DNA of 64,000 bases from Chamaesiphon minutus PCC 6605 (GTDB lineage: Bacteria > Cyanobacteriota > Cyanobacteriia > Cyanobacteriales > Chamaesiphonaceae), in the NCBI RefSeq assembly GCF_000317145.1, contig NC_019697.1:1-64000 (forward strand). Reading direction: 5' to 3'. Below, piece after piece: positions 28,148 to 37,017 of this stretch. The notes under the pieces are model-generated. The model saw only the letters and a list, made by a program, of their open reading frames with translations. It did not search any database and was not told where the DNA came from. Each line of letters starts with the position of its first letter. Positions within the stretch are counted from its first letter, which is position 1. Both the position numbers and the translations under genes were made by a program.

Positions 28148-29779
28148 ATGAGCATTAACAATCAAAAAACATTCAGATTCAGAGACTCAATCTCTGAATT
28201 TAATAATATTAAAGCTAATGCTTTAAGTGGTAATCTCGTAATTCAAGTAGCCGATATACCGAGCTGGATGTTGTGTTTTTCATCCGGGAGGTTAGCTGGC
28301 ATTAGTGGGGGGATCGATGCGATCGATCGTTGGGATCGAAATCTTGCCCTAGCTTCACTGAATATGCCGATCGATCGATTGGTTAAATCGACCGATCGGC
28401 AGGAAATATTTTTAAATGCTAATAAAATTGCTCAAGAATGCGCGATCGAAGAAGTTTTATTCGACATCATTCAATTTAGTCAGCATAAAGGAGATCGGCT
28501 GTCTTATCGGTTTATTCCCATTAGTGATAAAAACACTCAAATCAAGTCAGTCTTACCATTACTAGAGATTCAACCAATTCTTAGTAAGACTATCCAAGCA
28601 TGGCAAGAGTGGGAAAAAAATGGATTGACTAAGTACGCGCCGAGTCTATTTCCAATTCTCCAAAGATCGGTCAAAGCTGCGGACTTTAAAGATAATAAAA
28701 AGTTACAATTCTTGCTTTCATCGATCGATGGTAGTAAGTCATTGCGCAGTTTAGCCATTCATCATCAGCAAAAACTTATCGATGTAGCTAAACTACTATT
28801 AACCTCGATTGACTCAGGTTTAATTACTCTATCTCTAATCAAAAAATCTACAGCCGAGTGTAGAGATGAAGTAGGTAGCAAGCTTTTTTCCGAACTAGAT
28901 CGCGTCGAAATTTCTGTACCAGTTACCCAATTTACCAATCAAACAGATCGCAAAATTCCATTAATTGCTTGCGTCGATGATAGCCTCTCAGTCTATAAAA
29001 ATTTAGAAAAAATTATCGTAGCACATGGATATAGATCCTTTGGCGTCCAAGATCCAATCAAAATTATTCCCAGTCTGATCAAAAATAAACCCGATCTAAT
29101 TTTCCTGGATTTGGTGATGCCAGTAATGAATGGTTACGAAGTTTGCGAACAAATTCGCAAAACGCCTTCTTTAGTCAACGTTCCAATTATTATTTTGACT
29201 GGAAATGATGGCTTGATCGATCGAGTACGCACAAAATTTGTTGGGGCTAATGGATTTTTGAGCAAACCAATCGAACCTCAATCAATCGTAAAAACAATCG
29301 ATAAATATTTGGAGAAAAAACCAGCACCTAAAGCAGTCGAACGCATTGTTAGATCTGCTCAGGTGATTGCTGCTGATGAAGATAAAATTAATGTTGCTAA
29401 ACGAGTTTTAGTGATTGACGACGATCGCAATATCCGCGAAGTTGTCTCGATGTGTCTCCATAAACTTAAAGGTTGGGATGTGCTCACCGTGTCATCGGGA
29501 CAAGAAGGACTCGATCGGATTTGCCTCAACCATCCCGATGCGATCGTCTTGGATGTAATGATGCCAGAAATGGATGGCTTAGCTTTTTTGCGACGGCTCC
29601 GCGCCAACACCAGCACTAAACTCATTCCCGTCATTTTATTGACTGCAAATCGCTATTTACCAGACAAAGAACTGCTAACCGAACTCGGCGTTATGGAAGT
29701 TATCTCTAAACCCTTTCTCCCGATCGATCTAGTCCGAAAAATAGATCTCGCACTCGAGCTGAATAGTAGTTTGGTGTAG
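28148..29779 (+). CDS. PATAN-domain response regulator with two receiver domains (PatA-like)
   Basis: 543 residues. Residues 1 to about 240 form a PATAN/DUF4388-like region (ISEFNNIKANALSGNLVIQV) as in PatA and in motility regulators of cyanobacteria. Two receiver domains follow: REC1 at about 270-395 (ACVDDSLSVYKNL, FLDLVMPVMNG, LSKPIEP) and REC2 at about 415-535 (VLVIDDDRNIREV, VLDVMMPEMDG, ISKPFLP). Both keep the acidic pocket, phospho-Asp and Lys. Typical PatA proteins have one receiver, so the second is unusual. There is no DNA-binding output, so action by protein contact is likely. Confidence 0.83.
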   Translation: MSINNQKTFRFRDSISEFNNIKANALSGNLVIQVADIPSWMLCFSSGRLAGISGGIDAIDRWDRNLALASLNMPIDRLVKSTDRQEIFLNANKIAQECAIEEVLFDIIQFSQHKGDRLSYRFIPISDKNTQIKSVLPLLEIQPILSKTIQAWQEWEKNGLTKYAPSLFPILQRSVKAADFKDNKKLQFLLSSIDGSKSLRSLAIHHQQKLIDVAKLLLTSIDSGLITLSLIKKSTAECRDEVGSKLFSELDRVEISVPVTQFTNQTDRKIPLIACVDDSLSVYKNLEKIIVAHGYRSFGVQDPIKIIPSLIKNKPDLIFLDLVMPVMNGYEVCEQIRKTPSLVNVPIIILTGNDGLIDRVRTKFVGANGFLSKPIEPQSIVKTIDKYLEKKPAPKAVERIVRSAQVIAADEDKINVAKRVLVIDDDRNIREVVSMCLHKLKGWDVLTVSSGQEGLDRICLNHPDAIVLDVMMPEMDGLAFLRRLRANTSTKLIPVILLTANRYLPDKELLTELGVMEVISKPFLPIDLVRKIDLALELNSSLV

Positions 29780-29870
29780 TGGATAGTGGATAGTGGATAG
29801 TGGATAGCGAGCAGTAGTAAATATGCAACTTTCAACTCTCCGATCGTTACCCATCCACCCATCCACCCCT

Positions 29871-31604
29871 CTACCCTTCTGGTGACTTGACTTGGCTGAG
29901 GATTGCTTTGAGAGAATCGCCGTCGAGGATTTCGCGATCGAGTAGAATTTGTGTGGTAGACTCTAATAACTCACGATTGTGTTTTAAAATGGCAACGGCC
30001 ATGTTGTAGGCACGATCGATCGTTTCTTTAATCAGTCGATCGATTTCGATCGCCACATCGCCACTGACAGCGCGACGAGTATTGGTATCGCCGTCTGAGA
30101 ATTGCGACTGGCTATTGGCAAACGCGATCGGCCCTAAAGTATCGCTCATCCCATACAGAGTAATCGCTTTTTCAGCCAGAATAGTGGCTTTTTGGATATC
30201 ATCGCTGGCACCTGTAGACACCTTCCCGAACACTAATAGTTCTGCCGCACGCCCGCCTAGCAGCGTCGCAATTTGACCGCGAATTTCGTCTTCCATCATC
30301 AGGAACCGATCTTCATCCGGCATCTGCAACGTATAACCCAGCGCACCTACGCCACGCGGCACGATCGAGATCTTCTCTACCTTACCCCGTCCCGGCATCA
30401 ACGCACCCACCAGAGCGTGTCCGACTTCATGATAAGCCACCGTTTGCCGCTCGATCGGGTTTAGTACCCGCGATCGTTTTTCCAAGCCGACTAATACCCG
30501 CTCGAACGCCAGATCGAAATCTGCCATCAAAATCGCCTGACGATTATTTCGCGCCGCCATCAGAGCTGCTTCATTGACCAAATTTGCCAAATCCGCACCC
30601 GTCAAACCAGAAGTCCGCGTCGCCAATAATTCCAAATCTACATCTTCGCCCAACTTGACATTATTAGCATGGACGGTGAGAATCTCCACTCTACCCGATC
30701 GATCCGGTCTGTCAACAACTACTTGTCGGTCGAAACGACCCGGACGGCGCAAAGCCGGATCGAGGACTTCAGGGCGATTTGTGGCGGCAATCAGAATTAC
30801 CCCATTATTCCCATCGAAGCCATCCATTTCCGTGAGTAATTGATTGAGCGTCTGTTCGCGCTCGTCATTTCCACCGCTGGGATTCATACCATTGCCACGC
30901 GATTTACCGATCGCATCTAGCTCGTCAATAAAGATAATACAGGGAGCCTGACGCTTGGCTTTGTCGAACAAATCTCGTACCCGCGACGCACCCACGCCGA
31001 CGTACAACTCCACAAATTCCGAACCAGACATGCTAAAGAACGGCACCCCCGCTTCACCCGCCACAGCTTTGGCGAGTAAAGTTTTGCCCGTACCAGGAGG
31101 GCCGACTAGTAATACACCTTTAGGAATTTTGGCTCCGAGGCGCGTGTATTTGTCGCTATTTTTAAGGAAGTCAACAACCTCTTGGAGTTCTTGTTTTGCT
31201 TCATCGACACCAGCAACATCGGCAAATTTAACGCCAGTTTTTCCTTGTGCATAAGTTCGCGCTTTACTTTTACCAACACCCATCACGCCACCGCTACCTT
31301 CGGTATATTTAAGCAGCAAAGCTCCCGCACCAACAGCAACTAATGGCGGTAAAACAACAGCAAGTAAGGTACCCAACCAAGAATCGGACGGTGGACTTTG
31401 AACGGTATATTCCACACCATTAGCTTGCAATAAATCTGGCAAACTCTCAGCTAAAAGATCTGGAATAGTAAAGTAAGTTTCTTCACTGTTTTCGTTACTA
31501 ACTGTATACTCAATCCGCTTAGGGCTAATAGTTACCTGTTTGACTCGGTTGGTTTTAACTGCTGCGAGAAAGTCACCGTAAGCCTGTTGGGGAATAGTTG
31601 CCAT
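29871..31604 (-). CDS. ftsH: ATP-dependent zinc metalloprotease FtsH, short N-terminus
   Basis: 577 residues with full AAA and protease parts: Walker A GPPGTGKT at 168-175, Walker [34 protein letters not shown] and zinc motif HEVGH. The N-terminus starts directly in the extracytoplasmic domain ([16 protein letters not shown]), and only one membrane helix is present, near 76-98. The usual first helix is missing. Upstream in frame I find no ATG, GTG or TTG before a TAA stop, so a longer start is not apparent. How the N-terminal domain is placed across the membrane is unclear. It is distinct from the two-helix FtsH at the start of the window. Confidence 0.9.
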   Translation of the reverse strand: MATIPQQAYGDFLAAVKTNRVKQVTISPKRIEYTVSNENSEETYFTIPDLLAESLPDLLQANGVEYTVQSPPSDSWLGTLLAVVLPPLVAVGAGALLLKYTEGSGGVMGVGKSKARTYAQGKTGVKFADVAGVDEAKQELQEVVDFLKNSDKYTRLGAKIPKGVLLVGPPGTGKTLLAKAVAGEAGVPFFSMSGSEFVELYVGVGASRVRDLFDKAKRQAPCIIFIDELDAIGKSRGNGMNPSGGNDEREQTLNQLLTEMDGFDGNNGVILIAATNRPEVLDPALRRPGRFDRQVVVDRPDRSGRVEILTVHANNVKLGEDVDLELLATRTSGLTGADLANLVNEAALMAARNNRQAILMADFDLAFERVLVGLEKRSRVLNPIERQTVAYHEVGHALVGALMPGRGKVEKISIVPRGVGALGYTLQMPDEDRFLMMEDEIRGQIATLLGGRAAELLVFGKVSTGASDDIQKATILAEKAITLYGMSDTLGPIAFANSQSQFSDGDTNTRRAVSGDVAIEIDRLIKETIDRAYNMAVAILKHNRELLESTTQILLDREILDGDSLKAILSQVKSPEG

Positions 31605-31858
31605 CGTTTGATACTTATAGAGTAGATGGAGCGTGATACCAAATCTAGATAACAGTTAAGCGAGCGACTATTCGACTGAATAGTTCTAACTTTTCCGATG
31701 TTTCAAGATTAGTCGATCGCCCAAACCAACATAAGTCGTGGTGCTACTCCAAATCTGACGGTAAACCACACTGCTAGTATTTACTTGCAATTACTTGGGT
31801 AAAACAGATCGCTACTGTAAAATATAATAGTCTACCTATCTATGGCTAAGACAAGACT

Positions 31859-32422
31859 ATGATTCAAGCGGTTAGCAAGCAAATAACCTTAGCAGAGTTT
31901 TTAGCACTACCAGAAATAAAACCTGCCAATGAGTTCGTCGATGGATCGATTTATCAAAAACCCATGCCTCAAGGAAAGCACAGCATTATTCAACGGGAGT
32001 TGACATTTGCCATCGACCGACCGTTAAGGGATAAAAAAATAGCCAGAGCTTTTCCCGAACTACGTTGTACATTTGGAGATCGATCTACAGTACCCGATAT
32101 ATCTGTGATGCTGTGGGATCGAATTCCCCGAAATCCTGATGGTACGGTGGCTAATGTTTTCTCGATTGCTCCCGATTGGACGATTGAAATCTTATCTCCA
32201 GACCAAGGGCAAACAAAGGTAGTCAAAAATATTATGCACTGCCTCAAATATGGGACACAAATGGGTTGGTTGATAGATCCAGACGAGCAAACAGTGTTTG
32301 TCTACCAACCAAAACAGGAAGTCGAAATTTTTGACAATACAAATCAACAGTTACTATTGCCAACATTTACCGCAGGATTGCAACTATCTATCAGTGAAAT
32401 ATTCGATTGGTTGGCAGAATAA
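31859..32422 (+). CDS. Uma2 family (DUF820) restriction endonuclease-like protein
   Basis: 187 residues. Uma2 proteins have a PD-(D/E)xK nuclease-like fold and are greatly expanded in cyanobacteria; their role is unknown. Seen here: TLAEFLALPEIKPANEFVDGSIYQKP, then VPDISVMLWDRI with the Asp, and WTIEILSPDQG with the Glu of the site. The start ATG at 31859 fits the family. It stands alone, convergent with the zinc-ribbon gene. Confidence 0.88.
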   Translation: MIQAVSKQITLAEFLALPEIKPANEFVDGSIYQKPMPQGKHSIIQRELTFAIDRPLRDKKIARAFPELRCTFGDRSTVPDISVMLWDRIPRNPDGTVANVFSIAPDWTIEILSPDQGQTKVVKNIMHCLKYGTQMGWLIDPDEQTVFVYQPKQEVEIFDNTNQQLLLPTFTAGLQLSISEIFDWLAE

Positions 32423-32430
32423 TAATTTTG

Positions 32431-32754
32431 TTACACTCGATCGATTATTAGCGATCGAGCGATCGCAACTAGATCTAAATTGTGGCTGGAACCGGAAGAA
32501 GTAGCTGGATTGTTCTGCTGACGCGATGGCGTAAGTGCTGTGACGACAACAATCGCGAATACCGTCGATACACCTACATAAATAGCGATCGCAGTTTGAT
32601 TCGATTTGCCAGTTTTGCCGTTGTAAGTAGTACCGCATTGGGTACATTTTACATGAGTAAACATTTTTGGCCCGACTATTCCCCCCCACCAAGTAAAGCT
32701 AATTAGTTCGGCTTTTTCTGAAGCGCAGTTTGGGCAAGGTTGATAGCGTTCCAT
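32431..32754 (-). CDS. Small zinc-ribbon membrane protein
   Basis: 107 residues. An N-terminal zinc ribbon (CPNC ... CTQC) is followed by the segment GTTYNGKTGKSNQ and one membrane helix (TAIAIYVGVSTVFAIVVVTAL). The C-terminal tail is short and polar. The layout resembles small cyanobacterial proteins with a cytosolic zinc ribbon and a tail anchor. No named function. Confidence 0.75.
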   Translation of the reverse strand: MERYQPCPNCASEKAELISFTWWGGIVGPKMFTHVKCTQCGTTYNGKTGKSNQTAIAIYVGVSTVFAIVVVTALTPSRQQNNPATSSGSSHNLDLVAIARSLIIDRV

Positions 32755-32975
32755 ATAGTTTCTCCGAGTGTTACCCGATATTTGTGGTCATACACAGAGA
32801 ATACCCATTTTAGATCGATCGTAAACATCCTGTGACAGTCGATCGAACCCGCTGCATAAAGCTAGTGTAAGCGGCTTAGGCGTAGGGTGGGCAAGTTTTT
32901 AATAACAATACGAGAGCGGAGCTTGTTCTTATTTGACCACCAATTCTATAACCTCAGCAGATGAGAAAATCGACA

Positions 32976-33281
32976 TTAAAAATCATCATTACGGTTTTCT
33001 AATCTCATCAACCGTTGATTTAATCTGCGATTGTTTCTGGCATTATCTTCAGTTTTGCGCTCGTTCTGAGCCAAATCGGTATCGAGATCGATGATATAGT
33101 TCTGGAGTGAGTTGAACCCACCTGTCATCGTAGTTAGCAGCGTCCCCTCCATACTATCCATCCGATTTTGCATCGCCGTCATATTCTGTTGCATCGCCAT
33201 CATGTTCTGCTGCATCACCCCAACCGCTTGGATAACTTGGCTGAGTTGATTTTCGATCCGTTCTAATCTTTCCTCTGACAT
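32976..33281 (-). CDS. Small coiled-coil protein
   Basis: About 101 residues from MSEERLERIENQ at 33281. The frame stays open upstream to 33470 but there it covers a GGGCACCCACAAGGGG repeat, so the longer form is not credible. Nearly the whole protein is heptad-like: LERIENQLSQVIQAVGVM, then a Met/Gln-rich stretch with repeated MQQNM units, and a charged end (NNRRLNQRLMRLENR). Oligomerising role inferred; no known family. Confidence 0.6.
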   Translation of the reverse strand: MSEERLERIENQLSQVIQAVGVMQQNMMAMQQNMTAMQNRMDSMEGTLLTTMTGGFNSLQNYIIDLDTDLAQNERKTEDNARNNRRLNQRLMRLENRNDDF

Positions 33282-33332
33282 CTGATTAAATCGATAAAAT
33301 TCTATTGTACTATCATCTTGGCTCCGCACCAA

Positions 33333-33404
33333 CAGGGCACCCACAAGGGGATAACCAGACAGATCGGCTACGTAATAACAGGGCACCCACAAGGGGATGC
33401 CCCT
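33333..33404. repeat. Two copies of a CAGGGCACCCACAAGGGG repeat
   Basis: The 18-base block occurs at 33333-33350 and 33379-33396, 46 bases apart, in the gap upstream of the coiled-coil gene. Confidence 0.75.
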
Positions 33405-33426
33405 ACAGATTATTAAACTATCGGTC

Positions 33427-35220
33427 TTAATATTGGTTGCTTGCTTGACGTCGATCGATTGCTGTAACACCAGTTAATTCTAATACTTTGCCATTATCAA
33501 CTACTGCATAAAGCAACCATCGATCGCCACAATCCATTCGATTTTTGACAGTACATTCTAGATAAGAAAGAGCTTCAGTAAGAACGATACAACCATTGTC
33601 CGCAAGTGTTGTTTCTAGATCGGCAAATCGATCTGTACCGGGCGTGGGTGGTTTGAGAAAATGACGTTGGAGATTAGTATTACCTTCTTTGAGAATATTC
33701 ACGACGCATTTTTCACCCGGATTGGCTAAACATTCCAACTCCCGATCTTTGGCAACCGCGATCGTAATTGCTGGTGGACTGAATCCTGCTTGTGATACTC
33801 GCGACGACATCAAGCCAACTGGCTTATTACCATTATTAGCCGTAATAACGCACAGAGAGCCAGTTACGCGACCGATCGCGCGTCCGGTACGATCGGTTTG
33901 CCCGTCTACACTTATCTGTCTGGGTGCGCGAACTTTTTTGGCTTTATTTAGTACTTTGGCAAATTCGACTCCAGCGGCTTCGCATTGCTCGAGCGTCTCT
34001 TCTGTGGGGGCAAATTTAACGCGGATCGGTTCAAATCCTTGGGGGTAGCCGACATCTTGCAATTTGCTGGCAATCAGATCGACGGCTTCGCCACTCCAGC
34101 CATATGAACCAAATACGCCTGCTACTTTAGTCTGGTTGGCGGTAGAAAGCACGATACCGAGGGCGGTTTGGATTTGGGTGGGTGGGTGTCCCGCGAGCGT
34201 AGGAGAGCCAATTATGAAGCCGTCGCAGGCTTGAACTGCGTCGGTAATTTCTTCGAGTTCGGTAAATTCACAATCGATCGATCGAACCTTGACTCCCGAT
34301 TGAGTAATCCCTTTTTCGATCGCTCTGGCGAGGGTGGCGGTATTGCCGTAAGCGGATGTATATAGGAGTGCGACGCTGAGATCTTTCTTTTGCTGCTGTT
34401 CGCACCAGCTTTGATAATCGAGTGTCAAAACGCTGCGGCTGTGGCGGACGATCGAGCCGTGAGCGGGTGCGTAGATGCGGGTGGGGAATTCGGCTATTTT
34501 CGTGAGGATCGCCTCTACCTGGGTCGATTGGGCGGCGTAGAGACAATCGAAATAATACTTGCGATCGTCGGCGAGGGTTTTCCAATGTTCGTCGAAGACG
34601 GCATCGTCGCAAACGTGGGAGCCGAAGAGTTTATCTGTATATAGAATTCCGGTACCTCGATCGAATGTACAGAGCGCGTCGGGGTGGCGGGGGGTGGGGA
34701 CGAAGCGGAATTGCAGGACGTGTCCGTTCCCCAGATCGAGGGTTTCTTCGTCGCGGACGACGTGGACTTTGAGGGTTTGGTTGGTGCCAAATTCGATGCC
34801 CAAGTCGTTGGCTTCGTCTTCGCGGGGGGAGGGGAGATCGAAGGATTGGTTGGCAAGTACCGATCTCAGGGTGTTTACGCCTGCTTTAGAGCAGATGATG
34901 GTGGCGTAGGGAGCGGCTTCGAGGAGGCGTTTGAGGGTGGCGATCCGGTTGGGATTGATGTGGCTGAGGATGATGTATTTCAACCGTTGGTAGTAGGCGT
35001 GTTGTCCGAGTTCTTCGAGGAAGATGTCGGTGAAGGATTCGCCTGGGGGATCGATCAGGGCGATGGAGTCGGCTTCGATTAGGTAGGAGTTGGCGGTGGT
35101 GCCTTTTTGACGGGCGTATTCGATTTCAAATTTGAGGCGTTCCCAGGTGCGGGAGCGGAGGACGGTGGTGTTGGGGGCGATTTGGGCGATTTGGACGTCG
35201 CGGGGTTTGGTTGGTGTCAT
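33427..35220 (-). CDS. flv1: Flavodiiron protein, class B (Flv1-like)
   Basis: 597 residues: metallo-beta-lactamase-like diiron domain, flavodoxin domain (about 265-405, VALLYTSAYGNTATLARAI) and C-terminal flavin reductase domain (VTGSLCVITANNG). In photosynthetic electron transport Flv1/Flv3 reduce O2 to water downstream of photosystem I. The diiron motif, canonically HxExDH, reads SHINPNRIA here, so the ligands are replaced; this is characteristic of Flv1/Flv2 type. Its partner with canonical ligands is at 37018-38745 on the same strand. The N-terminal PRDVQIAQIAPNTTVLRSRTWERLKFEIEY agrees with Flv1. Confidence 0.9.
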   Translation of the reverse strand: MTPTKPRDVQIAQIAPNTTVLRSRTWERLKFEIEYARQKGTTANSYLIEADSIALIDPPGESFTDIFLEELGQHAYYQRLKYIILSHINPNRIATLKRLLEAAPYATIICSKAGVNTLRSVLANQSFDLPSPREDEANDLGIEFGTNQTLKVHVVRDEETLDLGNGHVLQFRFVPTPRHPDALCTFDRGTGILYTDKLFGSHVCDDAVFDEHWKTLADDRKYYFDCLYAAQSTQVEAILTKIAEFPTRIYAPAHGSIVRHSRSVLTLDYQSWCEQQQKKDLSVALLYTSAYGNTATLARAIEKGITQSGVKVRSIDCEFTELEEITDAVQACDGFIIGSPTLAGHPPTQIQTALGIVLSTANQTKVAGVFGSYGWSGEAVDLIASKLQDVGYPQGFEPIRVKFAPTEETLEQCEAAGVEFAKVLNKAKKVRAPRQISVDGQTDRTGRAIGRVTGSLCVITANNGNKPVGLMSSRVSQAGFSPPAITIAVAKDRELECLANPGEKCVVNILKEGNTNLQRHFLKPPTPGTDRFADLETTLADNGCIVLTEALSYLECTVKNRMDCGDRWLLYAVVDNGKVLELTGVTAIDRRQASNQY

Positions 35221-35363
35221 GATGTGTGGGTTGGGGAGCGGTAGGCGATCGATATTTGTGGGTTTCGGGGTTTTCTGGTGGGGGTACGGATGGAGATTGT
35301 TTGTGGGTTGCGGAATGGGTAGGCGATCGATATTTGTGGGTTGCGAAGGTTGTTTGTGTGGGC

Positions 35364-35439
35364 AGAACCCGGATCTGGGGGTTCCGACCCCCAGACCCCC
35401 CGTTGAGGGGCGGGACGCCGCCCCTCAAACTCCCCTGCG
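35364..35439. repeat. Long GC-rich repeat, inverted copy of 39058-39133
   Basis: Runs from AGAACCCGGATCTGGGGG to CTCAAACTCCCCTGCG. The reverse complement lies at 39058-39133 with small differences in the centre. Internally GAGGGGCGGGACGCCGCCCCTC is itself palindromic. The gap 35221-35808 also has two copies of a GGCGATCGATATTTGTGGGTT unit (35246 and 35322). At 35726-35780 it has a reversed ACCCACCCC...GCACCCCT module split by a TGGTCGGG hairpin. No gene seen. Confidence 0.8.
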
Positions 35440-35808
35440 TAAGGATTAAATAGTGAGTAGCGTAGCGCGCTTCGCATTAGTGCTTGGACTTTAGATGGCT
35501 AGTATTGGGCGATCGTTGGCATTGGCGATAGCCTGCCGTTAGGCGCAGACTGCGCCTGAGCACAATCGAGATCGATCGAGAGATAAATTTGTAGTTGGGT
35601 TTCGCGGGCTTCAACCCAACCTACATCTGGCTTGAAAATCCCCTCCTCGGAGCGGCGGTTTTATATCTCCTATCGGAGAGGCTTCGCCAACGGAGGTTCC
35701 CTCCGAATAAAAAAACCGACAAGACAGGGGTGCCCGTAGGGCTTCTGGTCGGGTGACCCGACCAGTGGGGTGGGTAGATCTTCGCAACTCATCCATAAAA
35801 TCTCAACT

Positions 35809-36216
35809 TTAAAATCTCTTGTGAAATGACGGTGCATTCGATGAAAGCAGAAAATCATTTATCTCTTTGGCAACAGCATAAACTTCTTTAAAATTGTATC
35901 CAGAATAAATATTGACTTTTGATGAAACATCCTTAGCTCTAATAACTGCTTTTACAAAAGGGGTGCCAGTATCCGGATCTTTGTAATCCTCTATATCTAC
36001 AGCTATCGGATTATATATTTTAATTTCAGAAGATTGTGAAAGTTGATATGTTCGATTCAAATTACACTCAACTCCCTCCAAAGAACGGAAACACGAAAAA
36101 TCAGTATACCCAGTGCCAAGCCATAACACCAATAAAAATATCGACCATATTCCACAAAGGAGGAGAATGGCGATTAAATTATCCAAGAATACATTCTCTT
36201 TGTGAAATAATCCCAT
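35809..36216 (-). CDS. Hypothetical membrane-anchored protein, 135 aa
   Basis: One N-terminal membrane helix (NLIAILLLCGIWSIFLLVLWLG) and a soluble domain of about 100 residues with two cysteines (FSCFRSLEGVEC) and a beta-rich look (IKIYNPIAVDIEDYKDPDTG). The family is unknown to me. It starts 3 bases after the PsiE-like gene ends, so the two are coupled. Codon use is AT-rich compared with flv1 and flv3. Confidence 0.65.
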   Translation of the reverse strand: MGLFHKENVFLDNLIAILLLCGIWSIFLLVLWLGTGYTDFSCFRSLEGVECNLNRTYQLSQSSEIKIYNPIAVDIEDYKDPDTGTPFVKAVIRAKDVSSKVNIYSGYNFKEVYAVAKEINDFLLSSNAPSFHKRF

Positions 36217-36219
36217 ACT

Positions 36220-36657
36220 TTATGTTTGCTCGCCGATCGATCTTGCCCAGATCCGAATCACCAACAGAATCCCCATCACTAGCAGAAAAGCACATGCAGA
36301 TAAAGTTTGAGTCCAAGGGATTTCGAGTACACCTTTGACGATGACTTCGCGGAGGACAGAGACAATTGCAACTTCGATCGCGACGGCAATTGAGACTCGT
36401 TGTTCTTGGAGATAAATAATCAGCAGCCGGAATAGTTCGACGAGGATCAGTACGAATAGAATATCGGCGGTGACTACTTGAAAGTTTAGGGGCGGGAGCA
36501 GCGATAGAAACATTGCCCTCAGTTGCAATACCATCACTGAAAACAAGCCGACGCACAGGGAAATGATGATGAAGTCTTGCACTGCTTCTAGCACCAGGAC
36601 GACTCGATCGATCCAAATCGGTTGAGAGGTAGCGCGATCTTTGACTTGTCGTTCCAT
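36220..36657 (-). CDS. PsiE-like membrane protein (phosphate-starvation-inducible E family)
   Basis: 145 residues with four hydrophobic helices. The signature segments are VLVLEAVQDFIIISLCVGLF, FVLILVELFRLLIIYLQEQRVSIAVAIE and SVLREVIVKG, matching PsiE-type proteins. Function is poorly known. It lies between flv1 and flv3 on the same strand. Confidence 0.72.
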   Translation of the reverse strand: MERQVKDRATSQPIWIDRVVLVLEAVQDFIIISLCVGLFSVMVLQLRAMFLSLLPPLNFQVVTADILFVLILVELFRLLIIYLQEQRVSIAVAIEVAIVSVLREVIVKGVLEIPWTQTLSACAFLLVMGILLVIRIWARSIGEQT

Positions 36658-37017
36658 GCCATTACCTCAAATGTTAGTCAGATCCAATTTTGACATTCAT
36701 CTTCACTGGACTAACATCAACAGGTAAATTCTTCATCGTCACTCCTCAAATATTGGGTGCCGCGAAGATCTACCCACCCCGCCCTACGGGCACCCCTGTC
36801 TTGATGCGCTAAACCGTCGGGGAACCCGACGAGCGCGCATCGCTCCAGGGAGGGGATTTTTCTTTTTAAAACTCACAGACAGATAAGGAAATTTCTTCTC
36901 TCTAGATTGCTGGTGGGGTTGGGCGGGTTTAAATTAGGTTTATAGCTACGTTGTAGCCAATTGTATAAACCCACCCCTACAGATCCGAACGTGCAATCCG
37001 CAATCCAAAATCCAAAA
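36658..37017. repeat. Repeat-rich gap between PsiE-like gene and flv3
   Basis: Contains GATCTACCCACCCCGCCC and TACGGGCACCCCT at 36767-36797 (also at 39220-39250, and reversed at 35726-35780). The segment GTGCAATCCGCAATCCAAAATCC near 36991 is a common cyanobacterial intergenic string. No gene is seen. Confidence 0.6.

Noticed and set aside
33282-33470. N-terminal extension of the coiled-coil gene
   Set aside because: The extra 63 codons cover the GGGCACCCACAAGGGG repeats and do not look like protein.
34390-35082. Plus-strand ORFs inside flv1
   Set aside because: Antisense shadows of a well-conserved flavodiiron gene.
35126-35477. Overlapping ORFs on both strands upstream of flv1
   Set aside because: Low-complexity Gly/Arg or Pro/Thr products of repeat DNA; no start, family or conservation signal.
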